From the NCBI GenBank assembly GCA_023248635.1, contig JAHFED010000040.1:1-59234 (forward strand): 59,234 bases of DNA, read 5' to 3'. Origin of the DNA: Myxococcales bacterium (lineage in GTDB: Bacteria > Myxococcota > UBA727 > VGSZ01). Shown in pieces: positions 7,849-15,880 of the stretch. The notes below the pieces were generated by a model, which saw only the letters and a program-made list of their open reading frames with translations, searched no databases and was not told the DNA's origin. Every line of letters starts with the position of its first letter. Position 1 is the stretch's first letter. The position numbers and the translations under genes were made by a program.

Positions 7849-8271
7849 ATGGTCCAGGGAACAGGATGCTCCGAGCTCGCAGTCTTGGGCGAAGCGCGCC
7901 AACGGGGGATGGCCGCCGTCTCCGAACGGGAGCGCGCGGCCTTCGTGGCCAAGGTGGCCGAGGCCGTTCCCACCATCCCTCTCGAGAGCGTGCGAACCAT
8001 CCTCAATGCCGAATGGGCCTGCCTCGCCGAGCGCGGTCGCCGTCCACCGACCCATGCCTGGGCGTGCACGAGCCCCAGATGCGAAGGAGCGCACGAGCTG
8101 CACATCAAATTTGCTGCGGAGTTCGCTCTGCGAGAAGGCGTGCCCAGCGCGACCATCGATCTCTGGGTGACCTTGCAGCGCGGCAAAGCCCGGGCACCTG
8201 ACGCCGTCTACGAAGGCGTCTACGCCGCCGAAAGCCCGCGCGAGCTCTGGGAGCAGTTCGCCGACGACTGA
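7849..8271 (+). CDS. Conserved-looking hypothetical cytoplasmic protein
   Basis: A 140-aa protein with no signal peptide or membrane helix. GGAGG lies 8 bases before the ATG at 7849. It contains WACTSPRCEGAHELHIKFAA, with two Cys and a His that could bind a metal, and an acidic C-terminus (ESPRELWEQFADD). No family is recognised. It is transcribed away from the ECF sigma operon, with 158 bases between the divergent starts, so the two could share a control region. Start and frame look sound; function is unknown. Confidence 0.6.
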   Translation: MVQGTGCSELAVLGEARQRGMAAVSERERAAFVAKVAEAVPTIPLESVRTILNAEWACLAERGRRPPTHAWACTSPRCEGAHELHIKFAAEFALREGVPSATIDLWVTLQRGKARAPDAVYEGVYAAESPRELWEQFADD

Positions 8272-8476
8272 GATTGGCGCGCAGGCCGGAGGAGCTTGGG
8301 GGCCGAAGGCCGGGGCGCCAAGAGGATTGGGGTCCACTGACCCAACGACGTCGAACGACTCTGCAGACGTCGTGACCGTTGCTCGCGGCGGAGGCCGTGA
8401 TGGATCCGGTCCGCGGCACCAAACACCAAGGGCGCCAACGAGTGGCTCAGCTCGCGACGGTCTCCCGGAGGTTTCC

Positions 8477-11400
8477 ATGCACAGAGTTACCGCTCTTACG
8501 GTCTTCGTCGTGGTCGCCATCGTGGTCGCGGCCTGCGGGGCCGACGATCCCTTGCGCAGTGCCTTTCCCGACGTGGCCCAGCGCGCGCTCGCCGACGGGG
8601 GGGTGGCCTTTGTCCGCCGAGCACAGGGCTTCGTCGAGCCGGCGCCCGGCGACCCCGTCGTGGCTGCCCACGCTGCGCTGGAGCGGGTCGCGGCGATCTT
8701 GCCGATCGAAGGCGAGGACTCCTTCACCCTCGGGCTCGTCGGCGGATTCAGCGTGCAGGTGCGCGAACGCGGCCTCTTTGGCCCAGGCGAAGCAGGCGGC
8801 GGTCACGTCCGCTACGCCCGCGGCGACGGCGTTGTGTACTGGAGCCGCAGCGGCGACGGCCTCGAAGAGTGGCTGCATGTGGTGACACCGCACGCCGGAG
8901 TGCTCGCGACCTGGGAGATGGTCGGCGCGCGCTTTGAGCCCCGCGCCGACGCCGTCGCCGTCGTCGACGAAGGCGGCCGCGACCGCATCCGCGTCACCGC
9001 TCCGGAGGCCTGGGGAGCCTCGGGGGCCCGCCTGGCCGTCCGCCTCGAGGTGCGCGACGACATCCTCGCCCTCGTCGTTGGCGACGCCGCCGCCGAAGAA
9101 GAAGAGATCCTCGTTGATCCCCTTTGGAGCCCGGTGGGATCGATGGCGACGGCACGGGAGCGCTTCACCGCCACGGCGCTGCCCAATGGCAAGGTGCTGG
9201 TCGCCGGCGGCGTCAACAGCGGCGGCTACGTCGCGCTGTGCGAACTCTACGATCCCGGCAGTGGCCTGTGGTCCCCCGCGCAGGCCATGGGATCGCCGCG
9301 CGGTCAGCACGCCGCGGTGCTGCTGCAAAACGGCAACGTCCTGGTCAGCGGTGGTCGCAACAGCAACGGCGTCCTCGCCACCACGGAGTGGTATCTGCCC
9401 GCCACCGACACTTGGGTCAATCTGCAGCCGATGCCCCACGCCCACAGCGGGCACACCGCGACCCTCTTGGCCTCCGGCAAAGTCCTCGTCGTCGGCGGCC
9501 TGAGCTCTGCTGCTGAGCTCTTCAATCCCACCACGCGCGTGTGGACCGCCACCGGCTCGCCCAGCACGCTGCGCAACGACTTCACGGCGACGCGCATCCC
9601 AGGAGCAAAGGTCCTCGTCGTCGGCGGCTTCAGCGCCGGCACTTACCTGGCGACAGCCGAGATCTACTCCGAGGCGAGCGGCCAGTGGGCGACGACGACG
9701 TCGATGCCCGGCGGCCGCGCCAACCACAGCGCGACCCTCTTGCGCAGCGGCGAGGTGCTCGTCGTCGGTGGCCGCAATGCGGCCTCCTACTTGAACAGCG
9801 CCTCCCGCTTCAATCCCGCGACCCAGCAGTGGACACCGACAAGCTCCTTGGCCGAGGCGCGGGTCTTTCACACCGCGACGCTGCTCCCCAACGACCGCGT
9901 GCTCGTCGTCGGCGGCTACAACGTCGGCGGCGAAGCGGCCAGCGACGAGAGCTTCAACCCGAGCACCGGCGCCTGGAGCGCAACGCCGTCGCCCTCGCCG
10001 CGCCACAACCACATCGCCGTGCTCCTCGAGAGCGGGCGGGTGCTCATCGCCGGCGGCAACAACGGCAACACCATCGCCAGCGCGTATGTCGTCGACCCCG
10101 CCTTCGGCCACGACTCGTGGAGCGGCTTCGTCGACCTGCCGAGCAATTTCCTGGGCAGCGTGACCCTGTTGAGCGACGGCACCGTGCTACTCGTCGGCCG
10201 CTGGCGACCGGCGGGCCAACCCCTCGATCCCGGCACTCTCGGCGCCAAACGCTTCTATCCCGCCACCGGGATGACGGTGTCGACGGGGCCGCGCGCCTTC
10301 GAGACCGACAGCCACACCGCCAGTTTGCTCAGCGACGGCCGCGTGCTGGTTGCGGGAGGGACGGGAGGCGACGGCGAAACCAATGCCTGCGACCTCTACG
10401 ATCCCGCGACGAACACCTGGTCGCCGACCGCGGCGTTGCACCATGCGCGCGCCGGAGCGACGTCGACGCTCTTGCCCTCGGGCCAGGTCCTCGTGATCGG
10501 CGGCATGGCCTTCGGCGCGCCCTGGGATTTTCTCGCCTTTTGGTTGCCTCCGCCCGAGCTCTACGACCCGGTCGCCCAAAGCTGGACCGAGGGGCCGGTT
10601 GGCTTCGAGCGCCGGCACCACACAGCCACGCTGCTTCCCGACGGCAACGTCCTCGTGGTCGGCGGCGTAAACACGGTGAGCCCCGGTGCGCCAGCCGTGA
10701 ACAGCGCGCCAGTGATCAATTCGACGACGTTGCAGGTCCAGAGTTGGACGTTGATGCAAAACGCTCGCTGCGACCACACCACCACGGCACTGCCCGACGG
10801 TCGGCTCGTCGTCGCCGGCGGCCACACTTTCGGCTGCGGCACCCTCAGCGACGGCTTTTCCTCCCTCGCACCCCTCGAGGTGTTTTCACCCTCGAGCGGG
10901 AGCTGGGCGACAGCGGGCGACATGGCGATGTCGCGCATCCAGCACACGGCCACGCTCTTGCCGAACGGGCTGGTGATGTTCACGGGGGGCTATCACTGGG
11001 GCGCCCCTGGCTCGGGGTACGCGTTGGAGACGGAGCTTTTTGATCCCGCGACAGGCCAGTCCACAACCGTCGGCCTCAAGCATCCCAGCCACCGGCGGCC
11101 CACGCTGCTCCTGCCCAACAACAAGGTGGCCCAAATGGGCTGGTGCTGGCCCCAACCACTTTCGGACTGCGACCCGCAGCAGATCTGGCTCTACGACGAA
11201 GGCCGGCTGGCGACGACGACGCCGACCCTCTCCTTCGCCCCGGCATCGGCGTCGGCCGGAAGCAGCTTCACCTTGAACGGGAGCGGCTTCATCGTCGACG
11301 CCGAGGGCACGCAGGGAGCGGCCACCCACCTCGCGGTGGTGCAGATGGATCGTTTCGAGAGCGAGACCCGGGTGATGGCTCCGATTCGCTCGGTGACGTC

Positions 11401-11509
11401 GACGTCGGCGACGGCGGTGTTGCCCTCGACGGCTCAACCCGGGTGGTACCAGGTGCGCATCGTCGTCGACGGCATCCCGAGCATCGCCAAGATCGTCCGG
11501 GTGGACTGA
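8477..11509 (+). CDS. Large Kelch-repeat lipoprotein
   Basis: A 1010-aa protein. It starts MHRVTALTVFVVVAIVVAAC after a CGGAGG site; VAAC is a lipobox, so it is lipid-anchored. Residues 25-215 form an unrecognised N-terminal domain. From about 215 to 900 there is a long series of Kelch-type repeats, each with a core like TATLLPNGKVLVVGG, enough for more than one beta-propeller. The last 95 residues (TPTLSFAPASASAGSSFTLN onward) resemble the E-set domain that follows the propeller in galactose-oxidase-like proteins. No copper-site residues could be assigned. A surface binding or enzymatic role is possible; Kelch identity is firm. Confidence 0.85.
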   Translation: MHRVTALTVFVVVAIVVAACGADDPLRSAFPDVAQRALADGGVAFVRRAQGFVEPAPGDPVVAAHAALERVAAILPIEGEDSFTLGLVGGFSVQVRERGLFGPGEAGGGHVRYARGDGVVYWSRSGDGLEEWLHVVTPHAGVLATWEMVGARFEPRADAVAVVDEGGRDRIRVTAPEAWGASGARLAVRLEVRDDILALVVGDAAAEEEEILVDPLWSPVGSMATARERFTATALPNGKVLVAGGVNSGGYVALCELYDPGSGLWSPAQAMGSPRGQHAAVLLQNGNVLVSGGRNSNGVLATTEWYLPATDTWVNLQPMPHAHSGHTATLLASGKVLVVGGLSSAAELFNPTTRVWTATGSPSTLRNDFTATRIPGAKVLVVGGFSAGTYLATAEIYSEASGQWATTTSMPGGRANHSATLLRSGEVLVVGGRNAASYLNSASRFNPATQQWTPTSSLAEARVFHTATLLPNDRVLVVGGYNVGGEAASDESFNPSTGAWSATPSPSPRHNHIAVLLESGRVLIAGGNNGNTIASAYVVDPAFGHDSWSGFVDLPSNFLGSVTLLSDGTVLLVGRWRPAGQPLDPGTLGAKRFYPATGMTVSTGPRAFETDSHTASLLSDGRVLVAGGTGGDGETNACDLYDPATNTWSPTAALHHARAGATSTLLPSGQVLVIGGMAFGAPWDFLAFWLPPPELYDPVAQSWTEGPVGFERRHHTATLLPDGNVLVVGGVNTVSPGAPAVNSAPVINSTTLQVQSWTLMQNARCDHTTTALPDGRLVVAGGHTFGCGTLSDGFSSLAPLEVFSPSSGSWATAGDMAMSRIQHTATLLPNGLVMFTGGYHWGAPGSGYALETELFDPATGQSTTVGLKHPSHRRPTLLLPNNKVAQMGWCWPQPLSDCDPQQIWLYDEGRLATTTPTLSFAPASASAGSSFTLNGSGFIVDAEGTQGAATHLAVVQMDRFESETRVMAPIRSVTSTSATAVLPSTAQPGWYQVRIVVDGIPSIAKIVRVD

Positions 11510-11572
11510 GGTCTCGTTGTCGTGGGGCAACGAGAAGGTGCGGACTCGTTCAAGAGCGGCGAGGATGGTCGG

Positions 11573-11884
11573 ATGCGCCTCTTCATCCTCGTCGTCCTTT
11601 TCGTCGCGTTCACTGCCTACACGCTCTTTGTCATGGCCGGCCACGGCATCCTCGGCTTCGTCGAGCTCGCACTGCGCGAGCCGTGGGGGCTGCAGTTGTT
11701 CCTGGACCTGCTGCTGATGCTCGCCCTTTTCTCGACGTGGATCTGGGGCGACGCCAAGAGCCGGAACCTCCCGTCGTGGCCCTACATGATCCTCAGCCTG
11801 CTCATGGGCTCGATGGGCGCGCTGGTCTACCTCCTTCACCGCGAGATCGCGGCGCGGCGGAACGCGGCCGGCGGCAAGGGTTGA
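11573..11884 (+). CDS. DUF2834-like small membrane protein
   Basis: A 103-aa protein with three probable transmembrane helices (residues about 2-22, 38-58 and 68-90). The segment LQLFLDLLLMLALFSTWIWG followed by DAKSRN and then MGSMGALVYLLHRE is typical of DUF2834 family proteins. Function of the family is unknown. An in-frame ATG at 11573 gives the usual family length; upstream in-frame codons would add an unlikely polar extension. It lies 63 bases after the Kelch lipoprotein gene and may be transcribed with it. Confidence 0.7.
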   Translation: MRLFILVVLFVAFTAYTLFVMAGHGILGFVELALREPWGLQLFLDLLLMLALFSTWIWGDAKSRNLPSWPYMILSLLMGSMGALVYLLHREIAARRNAAGGKG

Positions 11885-11894
11885 TCAGCCCGAG

Positions 11895-12267
11895 TCAGCG
11901 TCGGACGTCGACGTCGATCCAGTAGTGACACGTGTCCCGCTTCACGATGTCGACGAAGGCGATGTGGCGAAGCAACCCGCCGTTTGCATCGATGGTCCTG
12001 CGTGACGCCGCATTGGAGGGAGCGCAGGTCACGAGGATCCGCCCCACGGTTCGCGCGCTCGGTGACCAGCAGGAGCCCCAGCATCGCCGTCGCGACGCCG
12101 TGCCGGCGACAAGACCGGCCACCTCGTAGCCGACGTGGGGAACCGGCTGGGCCCGATCGTCTCGCCCAGGGCGCGCATCTCTTCGATGAAGTCGAACAGG
12201 ACGGGACGAGGTCAAGCGACGGACGAACGAGGGTCAGCCGGGCGATGAGATCTGGGTTCGCGGGCAT
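11895..12267 (-). pseudogene. GNAT acetyltransferase, multiply frameshifted relic
   Basis: Pieces of a GNAT protein lie in order on the minus strand but in three frames: LTLVRPSLDLVPS, then FDFIEEMRALGETIGPSR, then PHVGYEVA, then CRRHGVATAMLGLLLVTERA (the acetyl-CoA binding motif A), then RILVTCAPSNAASRRTIDAN and the C-terminal end KRDTCHYWIDVDVRR. At least four shifts are needed and part of the middle appears deleted. The 3' end abuts the DUF2834-like gene. The gene is clearly dead unless the assembly is very poor here; neighbouring genes are clean. Confidence 0.75.
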
Positions 12268-12426
12268 CCCCGACCGAACCATGCGAATCGCAAATCCTCA
12301 AGGCGATCGTGATGAAGAGACGTCGAAGATCTCGCAGTCGACGTCGCCGCAGGCCAAGGACGTCGGCTCCAGCCAACGATGAGCATTCCCCTGCGCTCCG
12401 TTGGCGCGCGGAGAGTGGCAACGCGA

Positions 12427-12987
12427 TCAGAAGCCGCTCACGCTCAACGTCACGGTGGACTGGCCGTCGGCCAGCGTCGAAATCTGCAAGCTCGCGGACC
12501 TGCCGCGTCCGTCGTCGGACAAGAGGAGCGTGGTCTGATCACCGCTGCTGCTCGCGTCGCTGCGCTGGACGTTTTGGAGCCCGAGCTTCTTGAGCTCCGC
12601 CTCGTAGAAGGTGACGACGTCGGCGTGGCGCTTCCTGCCTGTCGCCATCACGAGCTGTGTTTTCTGGCCCTGCGGGTCCGACGACGACGAAGACGTCATC
12701 ACCTCGAGCCCACTGATCACCGCGATCGGGAAGCCGTCAGGAACCTTGGCGCCCGCGCCGAAGGTCATGCTGCCGGTGGAGCCATCTTTGTCCTTACCGG
12801 AGAAAGTGAGACCGTTTTCCGCTGCCCGGATGTGCGAGGTCGAGCCGTCGTCGCTCTCGATGTCGACATGCCGGCCCTTAGTCTCTGCGGTGTCGTGCTC
12901 TTGGGCCGCGCGGGCGGCCTCCCCGGGCTTCCGGCAGCCCGTGACGATGACAAAGCAGGCCGCGACGGTGGCAATGAACGTGCGCAT
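12427..12987 (-). CDS. Putative lipoprotein, function unknown
   Basis: A 186-aa protein. It starts MRTFIATVAACFVIVTGCRK with lipobox VTGC, and GGAGG lies 6 bases before the ATG at 12987; an upstream in-frame start is less likely. The mature part has a charged, Asp/Ser-rich segment (ESDDGSTSHIRAAENGLTFS) and then a globular domain (VVTFYEAELKKLGLQNVQRS) resembling small domains that follow lipoprotein linkers in this type of genome. It is an intact island between a dead GNAT gene and insertion-sequence debris. No family was recognised. Confidence 0.65.
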   Translation of the reverse strand: MRTFIATVAACFVIVTGCRKPGEAARAAQEHDTAETKGRHVDIESDDGSTSHIRAAENGLTFSGKDKDGSTGSMTFGAGAKVPDGFPIAVISGLEVMTSSSSSDPQGQKTQLVMATGRKRHADVVTFYEAELKKLGLQNVQRSDASSSGDQTTLLLSDDGRGRSASLQISTLADGQSTVTLSVSGF

Positions 12988-13245
12988 GGGGACCTCCACG
13001 TGCCGCAGTGCTGCAGGAATCGCGCTCGCGCTCGCCAAGGAGCGTGCGGGCAGCCTTCACAACGAGCTGCTGTTGGGCACGCTGGAGGACATCGACGGGG
13101 AGCTCGAGCGAGCCGGGAGCGACGACGTCGCCGCACGAACCGTCTGCCGTGTCAGCCACGGTTGGCTGCCTTCGTCGGCGCGTGGGCGGCGGTCCGCCAC
13201 GGCACGAGTCAAGTCCGCGGCTGTGCTCGTGAGGGATGACTCGGC

Positions 13246-13539
13246 CCGCGCCCACAACAGCGCCTCCCACGTGAGGTGCACCGACAGCACCGGGATGATC
13301 TCCAGCGTGAGAAACGCCGACGTCAGCAACCCGCCCACCATCGGCGCGGCGATGCGCTTCATGACGTCGGCGCCGGAGCCCGAGGCCCACAACAAAGGCA
13401 CCAGCCCCACCAACATCGTCGAAACGGTCATCAGCTTGGGGCGCACGCGTTGGACCGTGCCTTCCATGTGAGCGGCCACGACGTCGTCGAAGGTTTGCAA
13501 CAGCCCCTCGCTTTGGCGAGCGTCGACGGCCACCGTCAC
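13246..13539 (-). pseudogene. CusA-type heavy-metal RND efflux pump, C-terminal fragment
   Basis: The segment RVRPKLMTVSTMLVGLVPLL, then WASGSGADVMKRIAAPMVGG and LLTSAFLTLEIIPVL is the characteristic late transmembrane part of HME-RND pumps of the CusA/CzcA type. These export Cu/Ag or Co/Zn/Cd across both membranes with a periplasmic adaptor and an outer-membrane channel. Only about 95 residues of a protein normally over 1000 remain. The frame is joined upstream to the start of an IS3 OrfB and runs downstream into unrelated sequence. This is a deletion remnant. Confidence 0.8.
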
Positions 13540-13790
13540 CGTCGCCTTCTCCGCCTCGATGAACGCGAACTTCACGCGTTCTCCTTGGCGAAGAAGGCCG
13601 CCGCTTTTCTAAGATGTCACGCTCCACCTTCAGGACGCGGACCTCCTTGCGCAGCGCCGAGAGCTCCGCCTTCTCGTCCGTCGTGAGCGCCGCGGCCGAG
13701 CCCCCGCCAGCGTCGACCGCCGCCTGGCGCACCCAGTTGTAAACAGAGGCGGGATGAACCCCGAGGTCATGCGCCAGGTCTGCGTCAGCT
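13540..13790 (-). pseudogene. IS3-family transposase remnant (orfA end and orfB start)
   Basis: On the minus strand, ADADLAHDLGVHPASVYNWV then RQAAVDA is an OrfA helix-turn-helix, and EVRVLKVERDILEK is the leucine-zipper region. The expected AAAFFAKENA end follows only after a one-base shift at an A run near 13608 (one A appears lost). The next GTG (13575) opens an OrfB-like MKFAFIEAEKAT that stops matching at about 13540, where the RND fragment begins. The orfA N-terminus is replaced by the 86-bp repeat. Both ends are therefore broken. Confidence 0.75.
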
Positions 13791-13874
13791 GCATCAGACC
13801 TCCAGAAGAGTATCCCCGACGGAGCGGAACGAGACCGCTCCGCGGTCGAAGTTCAGCGAGATCGGGGATCAGTC
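13789..13874 (-). repeat. 86-bp structured repeat, copy 1
   Basis: Read on the minus strand, the first 48 bases are identical to 58918-58965 and the rest is about 85% similar. It contains two nested stems: outer ATCCCCGA/TCGGGGAT and inner GACCGC/GCGGTC. It then has GGAGGTCTG before an ATG. The repeat begins with the last codon and stop (GAC TGA) of the upstream beta-helix gene. It could be the left end of an insertion sequence, or an independent palindromic element. Confidence 0.8.
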
Positions 13875-14813
13875 GCAGCCGTCTTCGAGGAGCGTAGGTC
13901 GGGCGACGACGACGGCGAAGCCTGCTGGCGCGCAAATGTCGGTGGCGCCCTCGACACAACTGGGACTCGCGGCGCTCGACGGGGGCGCGTGGTCCCAGGC
14001 GTTGTCGGACATCGACAGGGTCCCCGTGAAGCCGGTGATGAGCACGTCGAAGTAGGCGTTGCAGGAGAACACGTTGCCCCCGGCGCTCCGGCCGCCACCG
14101 AGATCGGCGAAGCCGTCACCGCCGAGGCGCATGCCGAAGCCGTTGTCGACGATGACGTTGCCCTCCAAGAGGCTGGTGCCTTCGAGCGCCACGCCGCCGG
14201 CAGTCTGCTCAATCCGATTGCCGAGCAGCGACACGTCCGCCGACGCCTGCGTCAGCCGGACCCCCAGGGCGCAGGGCGTCGGCGATCCATCGCACTCCGA
14301 TCCCACACCGCGCACCGTCGAATTGCGCAGAGTGGGCCCAGCAGCGGCCAACAGGACGACGGAGGCCTGGGTGGTGACGGCGGCGCTCATCAGCGTGAGC
14401 CCCCCAACGACTGCATCGTCAGCGAGCTGGACCGTGACGGCGGCGGCGTCGGCGACGGGGGCGAGCTGGGAGACGATCGTCGACGCACCCAGCGTCTCCT
14501 CGTCGCCGAGCAAGGTCACGCCAGCGGGAACCGCGAGGGGGAAAAACTCGCCGGTCGATTCGTCGTAGCTGCCCGGCGCGATCCAGATGAGGCCACAGCC
14601 GGAGGTCCCTAGAGCCTCGGTGATGGTGGTGAATCCCCCGCACGTCGCCGTCGGCGAAACGATGGCGCAGGGGTCGATCCCCGGTGGTGGCGCCGCACAA
14701 ACCGGAGCCTCGGGGGACTCGACGACGACGTCACCAACGGGGATGTTGCCGAGGGGAAAGCTCGCGTCGCAGGCGACGCCCGCACAGAGCAGAGGGAAAA
14801 GGAGAGGGCGCAC
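13869..14813 (-). CDS. Right-handed beta-helix (DUF1565/pectate-lyase-fold) lipoprotein
   Basis: A 314-aa protein with a GTG start, no better start in frame, and a weak ribosome site. The N-terminus MRPLLFPLLCAGVACDASFP has lipobox AGVAC. The fold is suggested by CGGFTTITEALGTSGCGLIW, then IAPGSYDES and repeated GGLTLMSAAV, GNRIEQTAGG, GNVIVDNGFG and GNVFSC rungs, as in DUF1565 and parallel beta-helix proteins. Several Cys residues are spaced through it. A surface or periplasmic polysaccharide-binding role is possible; no catalytic residues were assigned. Its last codon and stop belong to the 86-bp repeat, so the C-terminus may have been trimmed. Confidence 0.7.
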   Translation of the reverse strand: MRPLLFPLLCAGVACDASFPLGNIPVGDVVVESPEAPVCAAPPPGIDPCAIVSPTATCGGFTTITEALGTSGCGLIWIAPGSYDESTGEFFPLAVPAGVTLLGDEETLGASTIVSQLAPVADAAAVTVQLADDAVVGGLTLMSAAVTTQASVVLLAAAGPTLRNSTVRGVGSECDGSPTPCALGVRLTQASADVSLLGNRIEQTAGGVALEGTSLLEGNVIVDNGFGMRLGGDGFADLGGGRSAGGNVFSCNAYFDVLITGFTGTLSMSDNAWDHAPPSSAASPSCVEGATDICAPAGFAVVVARPTLLEDGCD

Positions 14814-14969
14814 CTCAGCAGTATGGCCGGACCCGACGTCCCTTGGTGGCCTGTCTCGAACTGCCGATGTTGGGCCGCCGGTGCGACGGTTGAGCCCTTG
14901 GTGCGAGCCGTCGCTTTGGCGCCGGTCCCCGATGGCCGACGTCGTCGCTCCATCGTGCCGGCGAGCAGC

Positions 14970-15320
14970 TCAAGACGCCGGGGTGTCTTGAATGTCGACG
15001 GTGAGCAGCGTGTGCAGCCGCCGGAGCGACGTGATCGTCTTGCGCTGCCAGGCGATGGACTCCGCCCCCAGAATTCGCAGGGGAAGATCGAGCTTGCGCG
15101 CCGCCAGCACCAAGCGGGACAGGGCCGTGATCCCGGAGCTGTTCATGAAGTTCAACCCGCGGATGTCGACGACGTAGGTCGTCTTGCAGGCGATCATGGC
15201 GTCGTGGATGGGATTGAAGATGCGCTCATAGGCGCCGGGCGTGGCCAGGCGAAGTACCCCGGTCATCGTACAGCCGGCGGCGGTGTTTTCGATGCGGTGG
15301 TCGGCGTCCTCCATGTTCAT
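14970..15320 (-). CDS. STAS-domain anti-sigma-factor-antagonist-like protein (slr1659-type)
   Basis: A 116-aa single STAS domain. The conserved loop YVVDIRGLNFMNSSGITALS carries the Ser (in NSSG) that is phosphorylated in SpoIIAA/RsbV-type antagonists. The ATG at 15320 overlaps the stop of the HATPase gene (ATGA), so they are translationally coupled. In partner switching the unphosphorylated STAS protein binds a target and the HATPase kinase inactivates it. Here it is the last gene of the six-gene operon. The target is unknown. The pair resembles the Slr1658/Slr1659 pair of cyanobacteria (recalled, not searched). Confidence 0.85.
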   Translation of the reverse strand: MNMEDADHRIENTAAGCTMTGVLRLATPGAYERIFNPIHDAMIACKTTYVVDIRGLNFMNSSGITALSRLVLAARKLDLPLRILGAESIAWQRKTITSLRRLHTLLTVDIQDTPAS

Positions 15321-15880
15321 GACTGATCGACCTCGTTGGCGTTCAGGGTCACGCGGACCCGGACCTCGTGGGCATCCCCGACCTCGAGCGGGCGGATGCT
15401 GACCGCCAGATTCGAGTTGTGATCCTTCACCATGGTGATCAGGCCGAGCCCGGATTCACTCCGGTTGGTGGCCGCGTTCTGCTCGATCTGGGCGATGAAC
15501 AGGTCTTCGATGTCTTCACTGCCGAGGCGCTGCAGAAAGCTGTCGAAGCGTTGGGTGATGGCGCCGGAGCAGGTGTTGCAGGTCTCGATGCGGATGGTGT
15601 CCCCGAAGTGGTCGAAGGAGAGGACCACCGGCTCGCGCTTGTTGGCGCTGAACTTCACCGCGTTCTCCAACAGCTCGTTGATCACCGTCGAAAGCGTGTT
15701 CAGCGCTGCCTTGGGGTTCTCGAAGGCGTAGGCGATGAAGTAGGCGAGAAAGTCGGCGGTCATCCCGCAGCGCTTCCAATGGGCGATCAGATCGAGGGGC
15801 GTGAACTTCACCTCGAACTTCGACAGTGGCGGCTCGACTGCAGCGCCGTCGAAGACGCCGTGGATGCGGGAGATGCTCAA
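15317..15880 (-). CDS. HATPase_c regulatory kinase-like protein (slr1658-type)
   Basis: A 187-aa protein. The N-box is STVINELLENAVKFSANKRE and the G-box is ESGLGLITMVKDHNSNLAVS, with a polar N-terminal domain of about 60 residues. This is a GHKL ATP-binding fold of the RsbW/SpoIIAB class, expected to phosphorylate the STAS protein encoded next. The likely start is a TTG at 15880 that overlaps the TGA of the GNAT gene (TTGA); no ATG fits. A longer frame upstream lies inside the GNAT gene. The use of TTG plus coupling suggests low, tied expression. Confidence 0.8.
   Translation of the reverse strand: MSISRIHGVFDGAAVEPPLSKFEVKFTPLDLIAHWKRCGMTADFLAYFIAYAFENPKAALNTLSTVINELLENAVKFSANKREPVVLSFDHFGDTIRIETCNTCSGAITQRFDSFLQRLGSEDIEDLFIAQIEQNAATNRSESGLGLITMVKDHNSNLAVSIRPLEVGDAHEVRVRVTLNANEVDQS

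Noticed and set aside
5450-8170. A 906-codon open frame on the plus strand
   Set aside because: It lies opposite the anti-sigma, ECF sigma and exported-protein genes, is Arg/Gly-rich without any family motif, and arises from the GC-rich codon pattern of the real genes.
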